NCBI GenBank assembly: GCA_041391765.1
Contig: JAWKNJ010000016.1
Coordinates: forward strand, 62,001-126,000
Reading direction: 5' to 3'
DNA length: 64,000 bases
Origin: SHAN690 sp041391765
GTDB taxonomy: Bacteria; Bacteroidota; Bacteroidia; Flavobacteriales_G; Salibacteraceae
Made by a program: the position numbers and the translations under genes. The notes beneath the pieces are model-generated. The model was given only the letters and a program-made list of their open reading frames with translations. It ran no database searches and had not been told where the DNA came from. This document shows positions 23,974 to 33,847 of the stretch, one piece after another; positions within the stretch are counted from its first letter, which is position 1; each line of letters starts with the position of its first letter.

Positions 23974-26473
23974 TTTCTGATGAGGCAAGGGACTTTTGAT
24001 TTCTGTAAATCATGAAAATAAAGCCACCAACCAACAGTAAAAACATACTTGTGCCGGCTAATGAAACACGCTCCCCTAGCGCATAGGAGTCGGGCTCAAA
24101 CCTCATTTCAATCACATGCTTACCGGCTGGTACTTTCATTGCTCGCAGCAAATAATTTACACGATAGATTTCGGCCGGATTATCATCTATGAACGCCTTC
24201 CATCCATTGGTGTATATGACTTCTGAAAATACCGCCAATCCGGCTTGTGCATTGTTTGACTCGTACTTCAATACATCAGGTCTGTCGAAGCTCGTTAGTC
24301 GAACATTTGCAGATGCGTCTTTGCCAAATTCGTAGCTATATAGATCATCGGCAAATTGCTGATGAACAATGGCTGTTTGCATCGGATCAATTTGACCAAC
24401 AGCGTCCATTTCTTCTCTATCGGTCGAAACTTTTTTAATCTCTGATACAAACCATGCATTGCCGCAGGCCGTAGGGTTTGAAACGACTCCACCTGCCTCA
24501 TTTTTTACGATCAGGTATTTCGCGTTGAGCATATTATAGGCGGTCATTTGCTTGCTTATCTGAGGATTCATCGATAGCCTTCCGTCAGGTGTTTGCACTA
24601 TAGCTTGATTAATCATCTGAACTTGCGTGCTAAGATGATTTTCAATCATGTCTTGATAACGTTGAATTTTGGCCGGGTGATGTCCTCCCACGTTTTCATG
24701 GTGATAGCTCGTCATAGCATCCGTCCAAGGATTGCGAGTTAGATTGATTACTCTATGATGAGGATCCGGGTCTTGTAAAACCACCTTGTCTGCCGGGTTA
24801 GGTTCAAATTGACCTTTAAACTCCTTTGGCGTTACAAACGTGTCATCATTCATGTATCGCTTGCTCACTCGCCACATGTCGCCTACGAATATCAGAATCA
24901 ACACAGGTAACATGACAGTCAAACTGAGCCTACCCTTTCTTTGAAACCATATTAACGAAGCCATGATGACCATTATGGTTGCCCCAACACCCCAGTCACG
25001 CAGATATAGCGCTTTTCTATCAGCCAATAAGGCTTCGAAAAGTGAAGGATTATTCCACGGTGCCTTTGCTTGCAACGCAGCATCTTTTGGCCCAATCCAG
25101 TCATTCACCAGTCCATACAGGAGTAGCATTGTAATCAATCCCCCGGTTATGTATAAAGTGTTCTTAAATGCCTTTTTGAAAGCCAGCTCATCTACTTTTC
25201 CGGAAATAATTTCATTAAGACCAAGAATACCCATGAATGGAATTGCAATTCCGGCAATGCATAAGGCCATTGAAGGAGTTCGAAACTTGTTATACATCGG
25301 AAGATAATCGAACAAGAGATCGGTGAATACAGAGAAATGTCTTCCCCATGCCATGAAGAATGAAAGGGCGATGATCGATAGCATCCATATTTTAATTCGC
25401 TGATCAACAACGAAAAGAGACAGGAAGAATAGGAATATGAATGCCGCACCGAAGTAAATAACACCTTGAAGAAATGGTTGATCACCAATGTAGGTTGGTG
25501 CAACAAGTGGCCTGCCTTTCTTGGGGCCGCCAACTAACTTTGATACTTCACCATTGTCAGGCAATTCTTCCGCACTTGCACCCCCCATGAAAGTTGGAAT
25601 CACGACACTGAAGGACTCTAAAATTCCATGTGACCAACTCATAGCATAGCTCTTATCCAAACCGCCAGGCTTCGTGCTGGACTCTTCTGCCAAGAACTTT
25701 TTGCTACCTCTAATCGTCTCCTTGTTATGCTCGTAAATATTATAGACCTTACTGAAACTTGGCAGAAAGCCTATAATTCCTGCGACAATCAATATCCCTG
25801 CGGTTTTTATGAATCTGTTCAATTCATGTTGCTTTATAGCATAAACCAAATGAGTAATTCCACCAACTACAGATATGAGAATGAAGTAGTAAACTATTTG
25901 ATAATGGGAGGCACTTACCAGCAACCCCGAAAAAAGGGCGGTGAGCAAAGCTCCCATAAACAACTTTCCTCTATATGCCAATATAGTTGCTCCGATAGCA
26001 GGAGCCATGAAGGCTATTGAAATAATCTTTGTGTTATGCCCAGCGGCAATGGACGAAAGCAGATTGGATGAAAGGCCATATGCAATAGCCGAAATCAAGG
26101 CCACGTATGGATTAACTCCAAACATGATTAGGAGTATATAAAACCCAAGGCATGATAGAATGATGATGTTCACACCCGCAGGAAATGGTCTTAATAAGGA
26201 CACTCTGATACCATTCATAATATCATAGTCAAACTCCGCCCCAATATTGAATACGGTCATCCCACCAAAGACCCTGGATGTCCATAGTGTTTTAATTCCC
26301 TCGTCCTTGAGGGTCTTAAGCTCATGGCTTTGTGCCTTGTGGTTGATAATGTCGTTTTGAACAATCTCCTTTCCTTTCAAAACAGGAGCACAATAAAGAA
26401 ATGCTGCGATAATGATCGAAACAACTGCGATGATGTGCGGAAGGATAGACTTAATGTTTATTGGAAAGCTCAT
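23966..26473 (-). CDS. YfhO-family multi-spanning membrane protein
   Basis: 835 aa from the ATG at 26473 (a TTG at 26503 is the alternative). It has about a dozen hydrophobic segments from residue 10 to about 560, with PLLRPFPAGVNIIILSCLGFY-type helices, a second cluster around 330-460, a soluble domain of about 200 residues with DPDPHHRVINLTRNPW, and a final helix. YfhO proteins are GT-C-like membrane proteins linked to glycosylation of lipoteichoic acid or surface glycans. The context fits transfer of a sugar from a lipid carrier on the periplasmic side. Confidence 0.8.
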   Translation of the reverse strand: MSFPINIKSILPHIIAVVSIIIAAFLYCAPVLKGKEIVQNDIINHKAQSHELKTLKDEGIKTLWTSRVFGGMTVFNIGAEFDYDIMNGIRVSLLRPFPAGVNIIILSCLGFYILLIMFGVNPYVALISAIAYGLSSNLLSSIAAGHNTKIISIAFMAPAIGATILAYRGKLFMGALLTALFSGLLVSASHYQIVYYFILISVVGGITHLVYAIKQHELNRFIKTAGILIVAGIIGFLPSFSKVYNIYEHNKETIRGSKKFLAEESSTKPGGLDKSYAMSWSHGILESFSVVIPTFMGGASAEELPDNGEVSKLVGGPKKGRPLVAPTYIGDQPFLQGVIYFGAAFIFLFFLSLFVVDQRIKIWMLSIIALSFFMAWGRHFSVFTDLLFDYLPMYNKFRTPSMALCIAGIAIPFMGILGLNEIISGKVDELAFKKAFKNTLYITGGLITMLLLYGLVNDWIGPKDAALQAKAPWNNPSLFEALLADRKALYLRDWGVGATIMVIMASLIWFQRKGRLSLTVMLPVLILIFVGDMWRVSKRYMNDDTFVTPKEFKGQFEPNPADKVVLQDPDPHHRVINLTRNPWTDAMTSYHHENVGGHHPAKIQRYQDMIENHLSTQVQMINQAIVQTPDGRLSMNPQISKQMTAYNMLNAKYLIVKNEAGGVVSNPTACGNAWFVSEIKKVSTDREEMDAVGQIDPMQTAIVHQQFADDLYSYEFGKDASANVRLTSFDRPDVLKYESNNAQAGLAVFSEVIYTNGWKAFIDDNPAEIYRVNYLLRAMKVPAGKHVIEMRFEPDSYALGERVSLAGTSMFLLLVGGFIFMIYRNQKSLASSENA

Positions 26474-26513
26474 GGTCGGAATATATTCATGCAGGCTGCT
26501 CAATCAGAGAAAC

Positions 26514-27464
26514 CTAGTTTAACTGCAATATTAAGTCGTAGTTTTCTAAGGTTGATTTAGCTACCTGATTAGGACCAGCGAAGTTCTTTTGGAGATATTT
26601 CTTTCCTAGATAATCTCTTGTCCAGCTCAACAATAGTCGTTTATACGATGGTTGGTTTGGGCGCCTTGGATAGTCCTCAAACAATTCTCTTTTGTTATTC
26701 TTTTCCGCTTGAATTGTAAATCCTTTTTCCTGAAAGGCGGATTTAATTGCTTGACAAGAATGAAGGGTGGAATAGTTGTACTCCTGAAGCTGGTGCCGAA
26801 TGAAATAGGGAACAGATGGTTCAGGAAACGATATCATCACCTGAGCTTTGGGATTCAATCGTTTTTTCAAGGAATCAATGAATTCGCTGAGATTGTCGCA
26901 GTAGCCTATTGAAAATCGAACGATAACAAGGTCAAATACCTTGTCCATAAAGACTTCGTGAATGAAATCATTGGCATAGTCAAACTTTCGCACATCTAAA
27001 TCTAAAGCGCGAGCCATGGCAGCCGATGCTTCCGCATTGAACTCAGTAACACAAACATGGGCTCCCAATTCCGTCAATTGTTTTCCCCTGAATCCGGGTC
27101 CACCGCTAATATCAAGAATTGATTTTCCACTGTAGCTCAAACCGAACCCCTGCCCAGTCTTCAGAAATTGTTCTATGTCTTTTTCCCATTTCGTGTTCTT
27201 AATTCCATTCTTCACAACCTTCTCGTAATAGGCATATTGATCAGATTCCGATTTTTTGATCAATCGATTGGGAAGGAGCAGTTCCTGCAGTGCTCTTGGC
27301 AATAGAAGCAACAGAAAGTCAGGAAAGTAATTTTGGATTGGGAATCTGTCCCGTGTCTGTCGAAAGGCAGTGTTGCATGTTGAACATCGCTGCCAATTGT
27401 TTTTATAAGAAGAATGGAATTGAAATTCAGTGCTTCCGCAATTCGCACACTTAAAATTTGTCAT
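26514..27464 (-). CDS. SAM-dependent methyltransferase with N-terminal zinc ribbon
   Basis: 316 aa. Residues 1-35 hold two Cys pairs (FKCANCGS and RCSTCNT), a zinc ribbon. The class I methyltransferase core follows: SILDISGGPGFRGKQLTELG (motif I), VCVTEFNAEA, FDLVIVRFSIGYCDNL and QVMISFPEPSVPYFI. This zinc ribbon plus methyltransferase plan is common in glycan and secondary-metabolite loci. It probably O- or C-methylates a sugar or lipid carrier group. It begins 71 bases after the DUF4834 gene end and 41 bases before the YfhO-type gene's ATG. Confidence 0.82.
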   Translation of the reverse strand: MTNFKCANCGSTEFQFHSSYKNNWQRCSTCNTAFRQTRDRFPIQNYFPDFLLLLLPRALQELLLPNRLIKKSESDQYAYYEKVVKNGIKNTKWEKDIEQFLKTGQGFGLSYSGKSILDISGGPGFRGKQLTELGAHVCVTEFNAEASAAMARALDLDVRKFDYANDFIHEVFMDKVFDLVIVRFSIGYCDNLSEFIDSLKKRLNPKAQVMISFPEPSVPYFIRHQLQEYNYSTLHSCQAIKSAFQEKGFTIQAEKNNKRELFEDYPRRPNQPSYKRLLLSWTRDYLGKKYLQKNFAGPNQVAKSTLENYDLILQLN

Positions 27465-27492
27465 GAAGTACTGTTAGGTCAGCGAATTTAAG

Positions 27493-27506
27493 GTTGCAAC
27501 GGCAAC
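27493..27506 (-). other. Small hairpin between DUF4834 and methyltransferase genes
   Basis: Perfect 5-bp arms GTTGC and GCAAC with a 4-base loop. It lies downstream of carB-DUF4834 and could be a weak terminator separating the housekeeping operon from the glycan locus; no long U-run follows. Confidence 0.25.
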
Positions 27507-27534
27507 TTCAACGTTAGCGCCCGCGAAAGTATTT

Positions 27535-27795
27535 TCATTTTACTTCCTCAAAGTCGATGTACTCATCCATGTTGTCAGCGCTATGATTTTGCTTCTGCGA
27601 GGACTCAGACTTTCGAATTTCGACTTTACCATCTTCGTAAACGCGCTGGCCTTGAGATTGTGACTTCATCTGCTCTTCAAAGTTTTGGCTGACCTTTTTG
27701 ATGGCATATCTACCCAAAATTGGTAAGAAGACCCTGACCAACATTCGAAACCCTAAAACTACCAAAACGATGATCGCTAAAACCTTCAAAAACAT
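27535..27795 (-). CDS. DUF4834-type small membrane protein
   Basis: 86 aa. One N-terminal transmembrane helix (MFLKVLAIIVLVVLGFRMLV), then a basic amphipathic stretch and an acidic tail ending MDEYIDFEEVK. This pattern matches the small Bacteroidota-only DUF4834 family of unknown function. Its ATG shares one base with the carB stop codon (TAATG), so the two are translationally coupled. Confidence 0.75.
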   Translation of the reverse strand: MFLKVLAIIVLVVLGFRMLVRVFLPILGRYAIKKVSQNFEEQMKSQSQGQRVYEDGKVEIRKSESSQKQNHSADNMDEYIDFEEVK

Positions 27796-30614
27796 TATCG
27801 CGACAAGTATAGGTTTCTCTCGGAGTAGACCTTCTTAAAGTACTCGTCTTTAAGGTCTTTTATGAAGTAAATGGCTTCTCCGGTTGACTTCATTTCAGGC
27901 CCGAGCTCCTTTGAAACATTTGGGAATTTGTCAAATGAGAAGACTGGAAGTTTGATGGCGTATCCCTCTTTATGAGGCTTAAAATCAAAATCCTTTACTT
28001 TCTTCTCACCCAACATGACTTTGGTAGCGTAGTTGACGTAGGGTTCTCGGTAAGCCTTGGCGATGAATGGAACTGTTCGAGATGCTCTTGGATTCGCTTC
28101 TATTACATAGACTTTGTCATCCTTCACCGCGAATTGTATGTTAATCAAGCCTACAGTTCTTAACTCGACAGCAATCTTCCTGGTGTATTCTTCAATTTGT
28201 CGAATTGCGTTTTCACTCAAATCGAAAGCAGGGAGAACAGCGCTTGAGTCACCGGAGTGAATTCCTGCAGGTTCAATGTGTTCCATTATGCCGATGATGT
28301 AGGTATCCTCACCATCACATATGGCATCAGCTTCGGCTTCGATGGCACCTTCAAGGAAATGATCAAGAAGAACTCGATTGTCAGGCATGTCGCGGAATAT
28401 GTTCACTACGTGTTTTTCCAGTTCATCCTCATTGATCACGATCTTCATACCCTGTCCTCCCAAAACATAACTTGGACGGACGAGAAGGGGATACCCCAGC
28501 TTTCGACTCAACTCAATAGCTTCTTCGGCAGTTTCAACCGCTCCGTATTCCGGATAAGGAATGCCAAGTGATTTTAGCGTGTCGGAGAAACGACCGCGGT
28601 CTTCTGCCAAGTCCAATGCTTCATAGCTTGTTCCGATCACGTTGATGCCATATCGGTCAAGTTTTTCAGCAAGCTTTAGCGCGGTTTGACCACCTAGTTG
28701 AACAATAACTCCCAGCGGCTGTTCGTGCTCAATAATGTCATAAATGTGTTCCCAGAAAACAGGCTCAAAGTAGAGCTTGTCAGCGGTGTCAAAATCCGTA
28801 GAAACCGTTTCAGGGTTGCAGTTGATCATAATTGTCTCATAACCGCACTCCTTTGCTGCCAACACTCCATGTACGCAGCAATAGTCGAACTCAATACCTT
28901 GACCAATTCGGTTTGGTCCTGATCCTAATACGACAATCTTCTTTTTGTCAGACTTAGCACTCTCATTTTCACCTTCGAATGATGAGTAGTAATATGGTGT
29001 TTGAGCTGGAAATTCTGCAGCGCAAGTATCCACGAGTTTATAGACACGCTTAATCCCCATTTCCATTCGCTTTGCGCGAACCTGACTTTCGAGACAGTTC
29101 ATAACGTGCGCAATTTGGCGGTCAGCATACCCTCGCTGCTTGGCATCCCAGAGCAATTCTCTTGGAATGCTCTCAATACTGTGCTTTTCGATTTGACGTT
29201 CAATGCTAATCAGCTCATCGATCTGGTGTAAAAACCAGGGATCGATCTTGGTTTTTTCGTTGATTGTTTTGAACGGAATACCAAGCTTTATAGCATCATA
29301 GATATGAAACAATCGATTCCAACTAGGGTGCGACAAACTTTCAATGATCTTGTCTTGATCCTTCAATTCCTTGCCATCAGCGCCCAAACCGTTTCTTCGG
29401 ATTTCCAGTGACTGACATGCTTTTTGCAATGCCTCTTGAAATGACCGGCCAATGCCCATCACTTCACCTACTGACTTCATTTGAAGCCCCAATTCGCGTT
29501 CTGCTCCTTTGAATTTGTCAAAGTTCCAGCGTGGGATCTTTACAATGACGTAATCTAGTGTTGGCTCAAAGAATGCTGAAGTATTACCAGTAATCTGGTT
29601 TTTCAGCTCATCAAGGTTGTAACCGATGGCAAGCTTCGCTGCCACTTTCGCAATTGGATAACCAGTAGCCTTTGATGCTAGTGCTGATGAACGGCTTACG
29701 CGAGGATTGATCTCAATCGCAATGATGTCTTCAGCATTGTCAGGACTTACCGCAAACTGAACGTTACAACCACCCGCGAAATCACCAATGGAGCGCATCA
29801 TTTTGATGGCCATGTCGCGCATCTTTTGATATGTTTTATCGCTGAGTGTCATTGCCGGGGCCACCGTAATTGAGTCTCCGGTATGAATTCCCATCGGGTC
29901 CATGTTCTCCACTGAGCAGATAATCACCACGTTGTCATTGTTGTCTCGCAGCAATTCCAACTCGAATTCCTTCCAGCCGATAACCGCTTTGTCGATCATC
30001 ACCTCGTGAATTGGAGAGGCATGCAGACCACGCTCCAGTAACTTGTCGAAGTCTTCCCTTTTATGAACAAAAGATGCTCCCGTGCCTCCAAGTGTAAACG
30101 AGGGTCGAATAACTAATGGAAACCCAAATTCTTGGGCTAATTCCTTTCCTTCCAAAAACGAACGAGCAATTCCTGAAGGTGCGTATCCGATCTCTATTTT
30201 ATCAAGTAAGTTTCTAAACTTTTCACGGTCTTCGGTAATCTCAATCGCATCGATATCAACACCGATCATTCGAACACCAAATTCTTCCCAAATGCCATCC
30301 TTGTCACACTCAATGGCCAGGTTCAATGCAGTCTGTCCTCCCATGGTGGGTAACACAGCGTCAATTTGAGGATGCTCCTGAAGTATTTTTCTGATCGATT
30401 TTGGCTCCAACGGAAGCAGATAAACATTGTCCGCAGTGACCGGATCGGTCATGATCGTTGCGGGATTACTGTTGATCAGCGTAACTTCGATTCCTTCTTC
30501 ACGAAGCGATTTAGATGCTTGTGATCCACTGTAGTCAAACTCGCAGGCTTGGCCAATGATGATCGGTCCGCTCCCGATGATGAGAACGGATTTTATGCTA
30601 TTGTCTTTCGGCAT
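27795..30614 (-). CDS. carB: Carbamoyl-phosphate synthase large chain, short form lacking the C-terminal allosteric domain
   Basis: 939 aa, against about 1070 in E. coli. CarB makes carbamoyl phosphate from bicarbonate, ammonia and two ATP for arginine and pyrimidine synthesis. Both ATP-grasp halves are complete: VLIIGSGPIIIGQACEFDYS and IIRPSFTLGGTGASF-like motifs in the first, VVLGSGPNRIGQGIEFDY and LVRPSYVLGGQGM in the second, each followed by a NPRVSRSSAL or NPRASRTVPF metal-site motif. The protein stops soon after the second GPEMKSTGE motif, so the MGS-like domain that binds UMP, IMP and ornithine is missing. Short forms occur in Bacteroidota, so this is probably lineage-normal. No carA is in the window. 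Confidence 0.96.
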   Translation of the reverse strand: MPKDNSIKSVLIIGSGPIIIGQACEFDYSGSQASKSLREEGIEVTLINSNPATIMTDPVTADNVYLLPLEPKSIRKILQEHPQIDAVLPTMGGQTALNLAIECDKDGIWEEFGVRMIGVDIDAIEITEDREKFRNLLDKIEIGYAPSGIARSFLEGKELAQEFGFPLVIRPSFTLGGTGASFVHKREDFDKLLERGLHASPIHEVMIDKAVIGWKEFELELLRDNNDNVVIICSVENMDPMGIHTGDSITVAPAMTLSDKTYQKMRDMAIKMMRSIGDFAGGCNVQFAVSPDNAEDIIAIEINPRVSRSSALASKATGYPIAKVAAKLAIGYNLDELKNQITGNTSAFFEPTLDYVIVKIPRWNFDKFKGAERELGLQMKSVGEVMGIGRSFQEALQKACQSLEIRRNGLGADGKELKDQDKIIESLSHPSWNRLFHIYDAIKLGIPFKTINEKTKIDPWFLHQIDELISIERQIEKHSIESIPRELLWDAKQRGYADRQIAHVMNCLESQVRAKRMEMGIKRVYKLVDTCAAEFPAQTPYYYSSFEGENESAKSDKKKIVVLGSGPNRIGQGIEFDYCCVHGVLAAKECGYETIMINCNPETVSTDFDTADKLYFEPVFWEHIYDIIEHEQPLGVIVQLGGQTALKLAEKLDRYGINVIGTSYEALDLAEDRGRFSDTLKSLGIPYPEYGAVETAEEAIELSRKLGYPLLVRPSYVLGGQGMKIVINEDELEKHVVNIFRDMPDNRVLLDHFLEGAIEAEADAICDGEDTYIIGIMEHIEPAGIHSGDSSAVLPAFDLSENAIRQIEEYTRKIAVELRTVGLINIQFAVKDDKVYVIEANPRASRTVPFIAKAYREPYVNYATKVMLGEKKVKDFDFKPHKEGYAIKLPVFSFDKFPNVSKELGPEMKSTGEAIYFIKDLKDEYFKKVYSERNLYLSR

Positions 30615-30814
30615 TCTTGGGTGGGAAAATTACAATTGGTCAAATTGCGGGCGAAGGTATGTTCTGCGGATGGAATATTTGCCCCGTTTTGATAACCTGT
30701 GGATTACTTCGAAAACCTGTTGAAAACGCACCCGCTCAATTCGTAAGAATCATTGACCGCTCATACAAAACCAAATAAGTGAATGTGCAAATTGTGCTTC
30801 ATTCGCATTGACTA
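30615..30814. other. Divergent intergenic region, carB / DUF5687 gene
   Basis: 200 bases between divergent starts. It must hold promoters for both sides. On the minus strand near 30652-30659 there is a near-match to the -7 element (TACCTTCG). I see no RNA gene, riboswitch or repeat. Confidence 0.4.
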
Positions 30815-32320
30815 ATGAAAAACCTTCTGACCATCCTTCACATCGATTGGCGAGAATCGCTTCGCTCCCCCCTTTGGAGCCGAAAGCTGTTGATCAACAT
30901 TTTCATGGGAGCCGGCTTTCTTTATTTGGCCGGAATATTCGTTGCCCTTGGAGTGGCATTAGATGATATACTCCTAAAGGTTCCGATGGACGGGATTGAC
31001 TATAATACCTATGGGCCAAGTTTTGTGCTCAGGAGACTCGACAGTTTTTTACTCTACTATTTCTTCTTCGACTTTGTTCTGCGTTACTTCATGCAAAAGC
31101 TACCGGCAATGTCCATCAGGCCATACCTGCACTTGCCTATAAAGCGTTCATCCCTGGTGAATTTCCTTTTGGTCAAAACGGTGTGGAGTCCATTTAATCT
31201 ATTTCACTTCTTGATTTTCATTCCATTCATGTTCGAGGTGTTCAACAACCTTGACTTCGCGCCCGCATTGGGATGGTCCGTTGGTTTTGTCGCGATCGTT
31301 TACGCTAACAATTTTGGGTTGAACTACTTGAAACGAACCTCTGAAGTTGACACCCGAGTTTACTTGGCCTTGCTCGGAACCTTGGTCATTGTCCTCGGGT
31401 TGGACTGGTTTGACCTGGTCGATTTCCAGTCTGTTTCGGGACTAATTTTCAATCAACTCTTTCTTCAACCTTGGGCCATGATGGTGCCGATTATTGTAGC
31501 TGCGGGTTGCTATTGGATCAACTACAACTACTTGAGGCACAATATGTACCTCAGTCGCATTTCAAAATCGAAGACGAGTGAAATATCTTACGTAGGTTCA
31601 GGTATTCTGTCCCGATTTGGATTGATTGGAAGGTTGACAGAACTGGAGTTCAAATTCATTTGGAGAAACAAGCGTCCTCGTTCCGTGTTGTTACTTACGA
31701 TCTTGTTCTTAGGGTACGGCCTCATCGTATTTCCAAATCCGGATTATGCCGGTAACACGCTGATGTACATCCTGTTCAGCATCATCATTACGGGAATGTT
31801 CATGTTGAATTACGGTCAGTACTTGCTCGGCTGGGAAGGCGGTCACTTCGATCATATACTGACGAGGAATGTTTCCTTCAAAAACTACTACATGAGCAAG
31901 TTTCTGCTTTTCGTATTGATAAGCATGGCTGCCATGATCCTCAGTATTCCCTATGCGTATTTTGGGTGGGAAGTCCTGTTTGTGTTATTCTGCGTGTTTC
32001 TGTTTAACATGGGGGTCAATAGCCACATAGTGATGTTCTTCGGATCGCTGAATCCCAAGAAAGTGGACTTGACGCAACGAACGGCCTTTAACATGCAAGG
32101 TGCAGGTGCAGCTCAGTTTTTGGTGGCCATTCCAATTCTAGGTTTTCCATTAGCGCTTTATGGGCTTGGAATCCTTCTTTGGGGATCAACAGGCGCGGTG
32201 ATTTTGCTCGGTGTGGTCGGATTAGCAGGATTGGCCGGAACGCGTTTTTGGATATCGCTGCTTGCCGCTTGGCTCAAGCGTCAGCGTCATGAAATTTCAT
32301 CTGATTTTAGAAATCAATAA
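30815..32320 (+). CDS. DUF5687-family ABC transporter membrane protein
   Basis: 501 aa with about 10-12 transmembrane helices spread along the chain. It begins MKNLLTILHIDWRESLRSPLW, the pattern of the Bacteroidota DUF5687 family, whose members pair with an ABC ATPase. The ATPase gene follows after 2 bases, so these are the two halves of one exporter-like ABC transporter. Nothing in the sequence reveals the substrate. Confidence 0.83.
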   Translation: MKNLLTILHIDWRESLRSPLWSRKLLINIFMGAGFLYLAGIFVALGVALDDILLKVPMDGIDYNTYGPSFVLRRLDSFLLYYFFFDFVLRYFMQKLPAMSIRPYLHLPIKRSSLVNFLLVKTVWSPFNLFHFLIFIPFMFEVFNNLDFAPALGWSVGFVAIVYANNFGLNYLKRTSEVDTRVYLALLGTLVIVLGLDWFDLVDFQSVSGLIFNQLFLQPWAMMVPIIVAAGCYWINYNYLRHNMYLSRISKSKTSEISYVGSGILSRFGLIGRLTELEFKFIWRNKRPRSVLLLTILFLGYGLIVFPNPDYAGNTLMYILFSIIITGMFMLNYGQYLLGWEGGHFDHILTRNVSFKNYYMSKFLLFVLISMAAMILSIPYAYFGWEVLFVLFCVFLFNMGVNSHIVMFFGSLNPKKVDLTQRTAFNMQGAGAAQFLVAIPILGFPLALYGLGILLWGSTGAVILLGVVGLAGLAGTRFWISLLAAWLKRQRHEISSDFRNQ

Positions 32321-32322
32321 CT

Positions 32323-33042
32323 ATGGAAGTAAAGATTGAAAACCTCGAAAAACGCTATGGAAGTTATGTGGCTGTCGGCATCGATAACCTTAGTATTCCT
32401 TCCGGGCAGAGTTTCGGACTGGTGGGGAACAACGGAGCTGGTAAAACAACATTATTTCGCTGCCTTCTAGACTTGATCGAGCCTGACAGTGGTTTTGTTT
32501 CAATTGATGGACAGCCGACTAATTCAGGCGAGGATTGGAAGCACAACACAGGAAGTTATTTGGATGAGAACTTTCTAGTAGGCCACTTGCTGCCGGAGGA
32601 ATACTTTGACTTCATTGCATCCATTCATGGAATCAGTGAGTCGGATTTGAAGGCGAAGCTGGCTGAGTTTGAATCGCTGTTTAATGGCGAAATATTGGGA
32701 AACAAGAAACTGATTCGTGACCTCAGCAAGGGCAATCAGAAAAAAGTCGGAATAGCGGCTGCGCTTCTATTTGATCCTAAAGTTTTGGTCTTGGACGAGC
32801 CTTTTGCCAACCTTGATCCATCTACACAGATTCGCTTGAAGGAACTGCTTAAAAAGCTGAAGTCAGATCGAGGAGTGACAATGCTGATCAGCAGTCACGA
32901 CTTGAACCACGTCACCGAAGTGTGCGAACGAATCGTGTTGCTTGAAAAGGGTAAAGTCATTAACGACATTCAAACCTCTTCGGCTACGTTGCGAGAATTG
33001 GAAAACTACTTTGCAGGAGTGAGGAGCGAATCGGAAGCTTAG
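32323..33042 (+). CDS. ABC transporter ATP-binding protein (partner of the DUF5687 membrane subunit)
   Basis: 239 aa. Walker A GLVGNNGAGKTTLFRCLLD, ABC signature DLSKGNQKKVGIAAALL, Walker B VLVLDEPFANLDP and switch His in ISSHDLNHV are all intact. The domain order and length are those of CcmA/drug-export type ATPases. The stop overlaps the convergent response-regulator stop by 4 bases. Confidence 0.93.
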   Translation: MEVKIENLEKRYGSYVAVGIDNLSIPSGQSFGLVGNNGAGKTTLFRCLLDLIEPDSGFVSIDGQPTNSGEDWKHNTGSYLDENFLVGHLLPEEYFDFIASIHGISESDLKAKLAEFESLFNGEILGNKKLIRDLSKGNQKKVGIAAALLFDPKVLVLDEPFANLDPSTQIRLKELLKKLKSDRGVTMLISSHDLNHVTEVCERIVLLEKGKVINDIQTSSATLRELENYFAGVRSESEA

Positions 33043-33743
33043 ACGTCCACAGGCGAACTGACAAAGCGATAACCCACACCTCGAATACTATCAAAGTGAA
33101 TCGGTTTTCGCTGGTCTCGCTCAAAATGCTTCCTGAACGTGACGATGAAATTGTCGATGGTGCGCGAACTTGGATAAACATCCATACCCCAAACGAGGTC
33201 AAGAATCTCATCTCGGCTTACGGTTTCTCCATCTCTTTCGCATAATAGGCGAAGGATCATAACTTCCTTTTTACCTAAGTCAATGGTTTTGCCATCGAAC
33301 GTTCGCGCTTGATGCTTTTCAAAGTAGAGTGTGTTCCCACCAAATTCAAATTCAGTCAATCCCACTTTGGATTCGTTATCAGAACGTTCCAACAGACGCT
33401 GAACCCTAAGCAGTAATTCCTCTAGATCGAAGGGTTTCACTAAGTAGTCATCGCCACCAATTTTAAGCCCCATTACCCGATCTTGAGCAGAATTTTTTGC
33501 CGTCAAAAAGAGGATCGGAACTTTTCGGTTTTCCAATCGAATCGCTCGACACACTGCAAATCCATCCATTTGCGGAAGCATGACATCCAACAAAATCAAG
33601 TCAAATCTACCCTGATGAAATTTATCAAGCGCTTCCTTTCCGTTGATGGCCGAGATCACAGAATGACCTTCTAACTCAAGGTTCAATTTCACTACCTCAA
33701 GCAGTTGCTCTTCATCTTCCACCAATAGGATTCGCTTGGCCAT
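33039..33743 (-). CDS. OmpR/PhoB-type response regulator, no adjacent kinase
   Basis: 234 aa. The receiver domain has the acidic pocket LVEDEEQ, the phospho-acceptor Asp53 in LILLDVMLPQMDG, the switch Thr in LFLTAKN and the conserved Lys in YLVKPFDLEEL. The C-terminal winged helix begins near residue 140, with LGKKEVMILRLL and SSRTIDNFIVTFRKHFE (recognition helix) and GVGYRF. No histidine kinase gene is next to it, so its partner must be elsewhere. It is convergent with the ABC ATPase and divergent from the next gene. Confidence 0.93.
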   Translation of the reverse strand: MAKRILLVEDEEQLLEVVKLNLELEGHSVISAINGKEALDKFHQGRFDLILLDVMLPQMDGFAVCRAIRLENRKVPILFLTAKNSAQDRVMGLKIGGDDYLVKPFDLEELLLRVQRLLERSDNESKVGLTEFEFGGNTLYFEKHQARTFDGKTIDLGKKEVMILRLLCERDGETVSRDEILDLVWGMDVYPSSRTIDNFIVTFRKHFERDQRKPIHFDSIRGVGYRFVSSPVDV

Positions 33744-33847
33744 GGCGCGAATTTATGCTTTAGCCTCAAGCTTGCCTTGTGAAACATGTTTGAATGAGCA
33801 CCGTAGATTGTTTGCAATGAACATCCAATATGTCTTATAATTGAAAC

